DNA of 64,000 nt from Deinococcus roseus (GTDB taxonomy: Bacteria; Deinococcota; Deinococci; Deinococcales; Deinococcaceae). Positions 61,515 through 64,000 of the stretch are shown here, in pieces; the stretch's first letter is position 1, and each line of letters begins with the position of its first letter. The DNA is taken from NCBI RefSeq assembly GCF_014646895.1, contig NZ_BMOD01000012.1:68833-132832 (forward strand), read 5' to 3'. The notes under the pieces are model-generated. The model ran no database searches. It had not been told where the DNA came from and saw only the letters and a program-made list of their open reading frames with translations. The translations under genes were made by a program, and so were the position numbers.

Positions 61515-64000
61515 TTACTTCAGGAAGGCCAGACCACTGCGGTCTACCACTTTGCCAGGGGCAGGAGTCAGGCTGGATGAGAGCACGTAAGCCCGCAGGT
61601 TGCCCTGTCCGGGGGCGCTCAGGGTCAGGGTGCCGCCTGTGACGGTTTTGACATCCCCGGTGATTGCATCGGTGTAGGTCCCGTTGGGAATTCCCGTAAA
61701 GGTGGCGCTGCCAGAAGCGGCCACCAGCACAAAGCTGTCCACGGTGCTGCTGGTGAAACGGCGCTTGAAGGCCATGGCGTCTCCAGAGACCCCCTGCAGG
61801 CTGTACTGGCCTTTTTGCAGCGCAGGGATGGCCCGTCTGATCAGGTTCAGTTGCCGCACATGCTGGGCCAGCGGGTTTTCCAGGGTGGCAGACAGGTTTC
61901 CGGTGGCGTTGCTGTACTTGCCAAACCCGCTCACACTCACGGAACCGGTGATGTTGTCTCCGAAGTAAGCCCGTCCGGTGGTGGAAATGGGACCCGTGGG
62001 GCCAATGTCGGCGCGTGCCCCTTTCATGAATTCAATCTCAGAGCCGTAATACAGGGTGGGAATGCCCCGGAAGGTGAACATCACATTCAGGTTCTCGGCC
62101 CAGGCTGCGGTGCCGCCCGCATAGCGGTTGTCGGTGTCGGGGCCGTAATCGTGGCTGTCCACGTAAGTCACGTTCCAGGTGGCATCGCTGTACACCTGAT
62201 CGTTGCCCACTGCCGTCTGGAAGGCACTGCGGGCACTGCCGAAATTCCAGTGCATCGGAAAGTCAATCACATCCAGACCGCTGCGGATGCTGTTGTCCGG
62301 GGCATGGTAGCTGTTGCCGCTGAGCAGGTGGTTGCTGCTGGTGGGCTGCGTGGAGGGGTTCTGGTTGTCGTTCCAGCTCTGGAAGGCAGAGGCCTCGTTG
62401 ATGGTGCGGTCCGTGCTGCTCCAGGGGTAGGCTTTGTTCTCCGCCCAGGTGTAAAAAGGCACCGAAATGGCCGGGATGTTGTGGTTCCAGATTTCATGCA
62501 CCCGCTGCGCGACTTCCCCGAACATGTAGAAGTTCTGGCCGCCTCTGGCTTTAAAGGCTGGATTGAACACCTTGTTGAAGGTCAGTCGGGAGATGTGCTT
62601 GACCGTGTCAATGCGGAAGGAATCCACCCCCATGTCGATGTACTTGTTGTAGGCATCGATCAGGTAGTTGTAGGTCAGCGGATTCTCGGTGTTGAGGTCC
62701 ACGCAGTCTCCGGCAATCTGGCTGGTTTGCACGGTGTAACTCTCCCACCCGAGGTCCTTGCTGTGGTGGTAAATGCCCTGGGTGTCGGTGGTGTCTTCCT
62801 TCATGGCGGTGATGCGGGCCTGGAACTGCGCAGCAGGGGTGAGGGTGTTGTAATTGGAGGGGAGCAACCCAGGACGGGCAATGTTCAGCAGGTTCTCGGG
62901 GGTGTCTGCCTTTGTGGGGTCTTTCTTGAACAGCGGATAGAGGTTTTCCTCCCCGAAATTCCCGGTGTGGTTCAGCACGATGTCCTGGATGATCTTCATG
63001 CCGCGTTTGTGCACCTCATCGATCAATGTCTGGTAACCGATGCCCTGTGAAAGGTACCTGGGGTCCACTTCCTTGAAGTTGCTGGCGTGGTAGCCGTGGT
63101 AATCGTAACCGGAGATGTTCTTGACCACCGGGGTGATCCAGACTGCAGAAAAGCCCAGTGCCTTGATGTAATCCAGTTTGTCGATCAGGCCCTTGAAGTC
63201 GCCTCTCCAGCAGGGATCTCCAGTGGGGTTTCCTGCAGCGTTGTCGTCCCAGCAGCGGGCGTTGTTGGAGGTGTCCCCATCAAAGAAACGGGTGGTGATG
63301 GCAAAGTAGATGGTTTCCTCGCGGAAATCGGTGCGGGCCACGGGTTTTCCAGGGGTCACGCGGGTGGTGAGGCCTGTGGATTCTGCCCCTGCACTGTCCA
63401 CACTGACCACCTTGAAGTCGTAAGCGGTGTCCGGGGTCAGTGCACCGACGGTGGCGGTGCTGGTGGTGGCATCCAGCGTGGCAGAGAGCGTGTAGGTGCT
63501 GCTGGTGGCCAGTTTGCTGTAGACCTTCTGCGCCTTGGTTTTGCAGTCCGTGCTGGGGGTCCAGCTCAGGCTGACACTGCCCGGTCCAGCCGTTCCCGTC
63601 AGTCCTGTGGGGTTGCCCAGGGCCACATTGCACCCTGCCACCGTGGCATTCAGGGTCACCCCCGCAGATTCCAGACCATTCCCAACGCTGGTGATGCGGT
63701 AGTTGTAGGTGGCTGCAGGAAGGGCGGCATCGGTGTAATTCAAGACGGTCAGGGGAGAGGAGGTCAGTCTGGTGTAAGCCGTCTGGGTGCTGGTTTTGCG
63801 GTACACGTTGTACCCGCTCACCCGGCAATCTGCAGGAGCCGTCCAGCTGAGTTTCACATTGTCGGTTCCGGCGGTGGCTGCAGGGGTGGCGGGTTCCAGC
63901 AAATTCCCTGAAGGCATGGCAGGGGCGGAAACCCAGGTGCCAGTGTTGCCGTCATACCAGCCGTCTGCCGTGCGACCCGTCAGATCCGGCGTCTTCACTG
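61515..64000 (-). CDS. GH13 alpha-amylase-type enzyme with FN3-like domains (N-terminus outside the window)
   Basis: The reading frame is open to the window edge, so the signal peptide and any further domains are missing. The visible 827 residues begin with a linker rich in Trp/Tyr (ADGWYDGNTGTW). Two fibronectin type III-like repeats follow (about 35-115 and 125-215). The GH13 barrel has IIQDIVLNHTGN, GVDSFRIDTVKH (nucleophile Asp), YMFGEV (acid/base Glu) and VTYVDSHD (transition-state Asp). A short C-terminal beta domain closes it. Paired Cys residues suggest an extracellular enzyme. It should hydrolyse starch-like glucans. Confidence 0.92.
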   Translation of the reverse strand, partial: VKTPDLTGRTADGWYDGNTGTWVSAPAMPSGNLLEPATPAATAGTDNVKLSWTAPADCRVSGYNVYRKTSTQTAYTRLTSSPLTVLNYTDAALPAATYNYRITSVGNGLESAGVTLNATVAGCNVALGNPTGLTGTAGPGSVSLSWTPSTDCKTKAQKVYSKLATSSTYTLSATLDATTSTATVGALTPDTAYDFKVVSVDSAGAESTGLTTRVTPGKPVARTDFREETIYFAITTRFFDGDTSNNARCWDDNAAGNPTGDPCWRGDFKGLIDKLDYIKALGFSAVWITPVVKNISGYDYHGYHASNFKEVDPRYLSQGIGYQTLIDEVHKRGMKIIQDIVLNHTGNFGEENLYPLFKKDPTKADTPENLLNIARPGLLPSNYNTLTPAAQFQARITAMKEDTTDTQGIYHHSKDLGWESYTVQTSQIAGDCVDLNTENPLTYNYLIDAYNKYIDMGVDSFRIDTVKHISRLTFNKVFNPAFKARGGQNFYMFGEVAQRVHEIWNHNIPAISVPFYTWAENKAYPWSSTDRTINEASAFQSWNDNQNPSTQPTSSNHLLSGNSYHAPDNSIRSGLDVIDFPMHWNFGSARSAFQTAVGNDQVYSDATWNVTYVDSHDYGPDTDNRYAGGTAAWAENLNVMFTFRGIPTLYYGSEIEFMKGARADIGPTGPISTTGRAYFGDNITGSVSVSGFGKYSNATGNLSATLENPLAQHVRQLNLIRRAIPALQKGQYSLQGVSGDAMAFKRRFTSSTVDSFVLVAASGSATFTGIPNGTYTDAITGDVKTVTGGTLTLSAPGQGNLRAYVLSSSLTPAPGKVVDRSGLAFLK

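Overview
The window is a chromosomal stretch from a moderately GC-rich bacterium, most likely a Deinococcus-type organism. I infer this from three things. Many genes have a TANNNT -10 box only 5-7 bases before the start codon (leaderless starts). The gene families are typical of that lineage: large kinase/GAF/GGDEF signalling proteins, many secreted glycosidases and an orphan DUF4096-type transposase domain. No phage or plasmid backbone is visible. The genus assignment is inference, not proof.

Layout. (1) 1-6990: an L-rhamnose operon. It holds the 3' end of the isomerase, a fused rhamnulose-1-phosphate aldolase/lactaldehyde dehydrogenase, rhamnulokinase and then lutABC. Together these take rhamnose to DHAP and L-lactate, and lactate to pyruvate. 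(2) 7048-13892: small stand-alone units. These are a zinc-ribbon protein, two lipoproteins (one a polysaccharide deacetylase), a TetR regulator with an alpha/beta hydrolase target sharing an identical 16-bp operator, a double SnoaL-like secreted protein, an ArsR/AHSA1 pair and another SRPBCC protein. (3) 14133-33077: signalling and carbohydrate genes. They include a cytoplasmic LacI-type sensor domain fused to GGDEF-EAL, a GH16-like enzyme with an altered active-site motif, four short unknown genes, a secreted GH43, a DUF4386 membrane protein/TetR divergent pair with a mirror-symmetric promoter, a PAS/GAF protein, a divergent DprA-like protein, a 1650-residue kinase-ATPase-GAF-GGDEF protein, an orphan transposase domain and an orphan histidine kinase. 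(4) 33245-40440: a GH5-like lipoprotein, then a LacI-controlled fructan/sucrose-type system (LacI, ABC binding protein, two permeases, GH32) with three matching operators. (5) 40907-60942: a lipopeptide-type biosynthetic operon. It encodes a FAAL-ACP-KS-AT-DH-KR-ACP megasynthase, two cysteine-type NRPSs (docking-Cy-A-PCP-TE and docking-Cy-A-PCP-reductase), two GMC oxidoreductases, a phosphopantetheinyl transferase and a possible 26-residue peptide. Most junctions overlap, so it is probably one transcript. (6) 60967-64000: a YcnI-like copper-binding protein and, on the minus strand, a GH13 amylase cut by the window edge.

The most interesting region is the biosynthetic operon. From the domains it should activate a fatty acid, extend it once with malonate, reduce and dehydrate it, add one or two cysteines with possible thiazoline formation, and release the chain by a thioesterase and/or a reductase. 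Having two different release domains on consecutive NRPS proteins, one degenerate and one intact cyclization motif, paired GMC oxidases and a translationally coupled tiny peptide makes the product hard to predict and worth pursuing.
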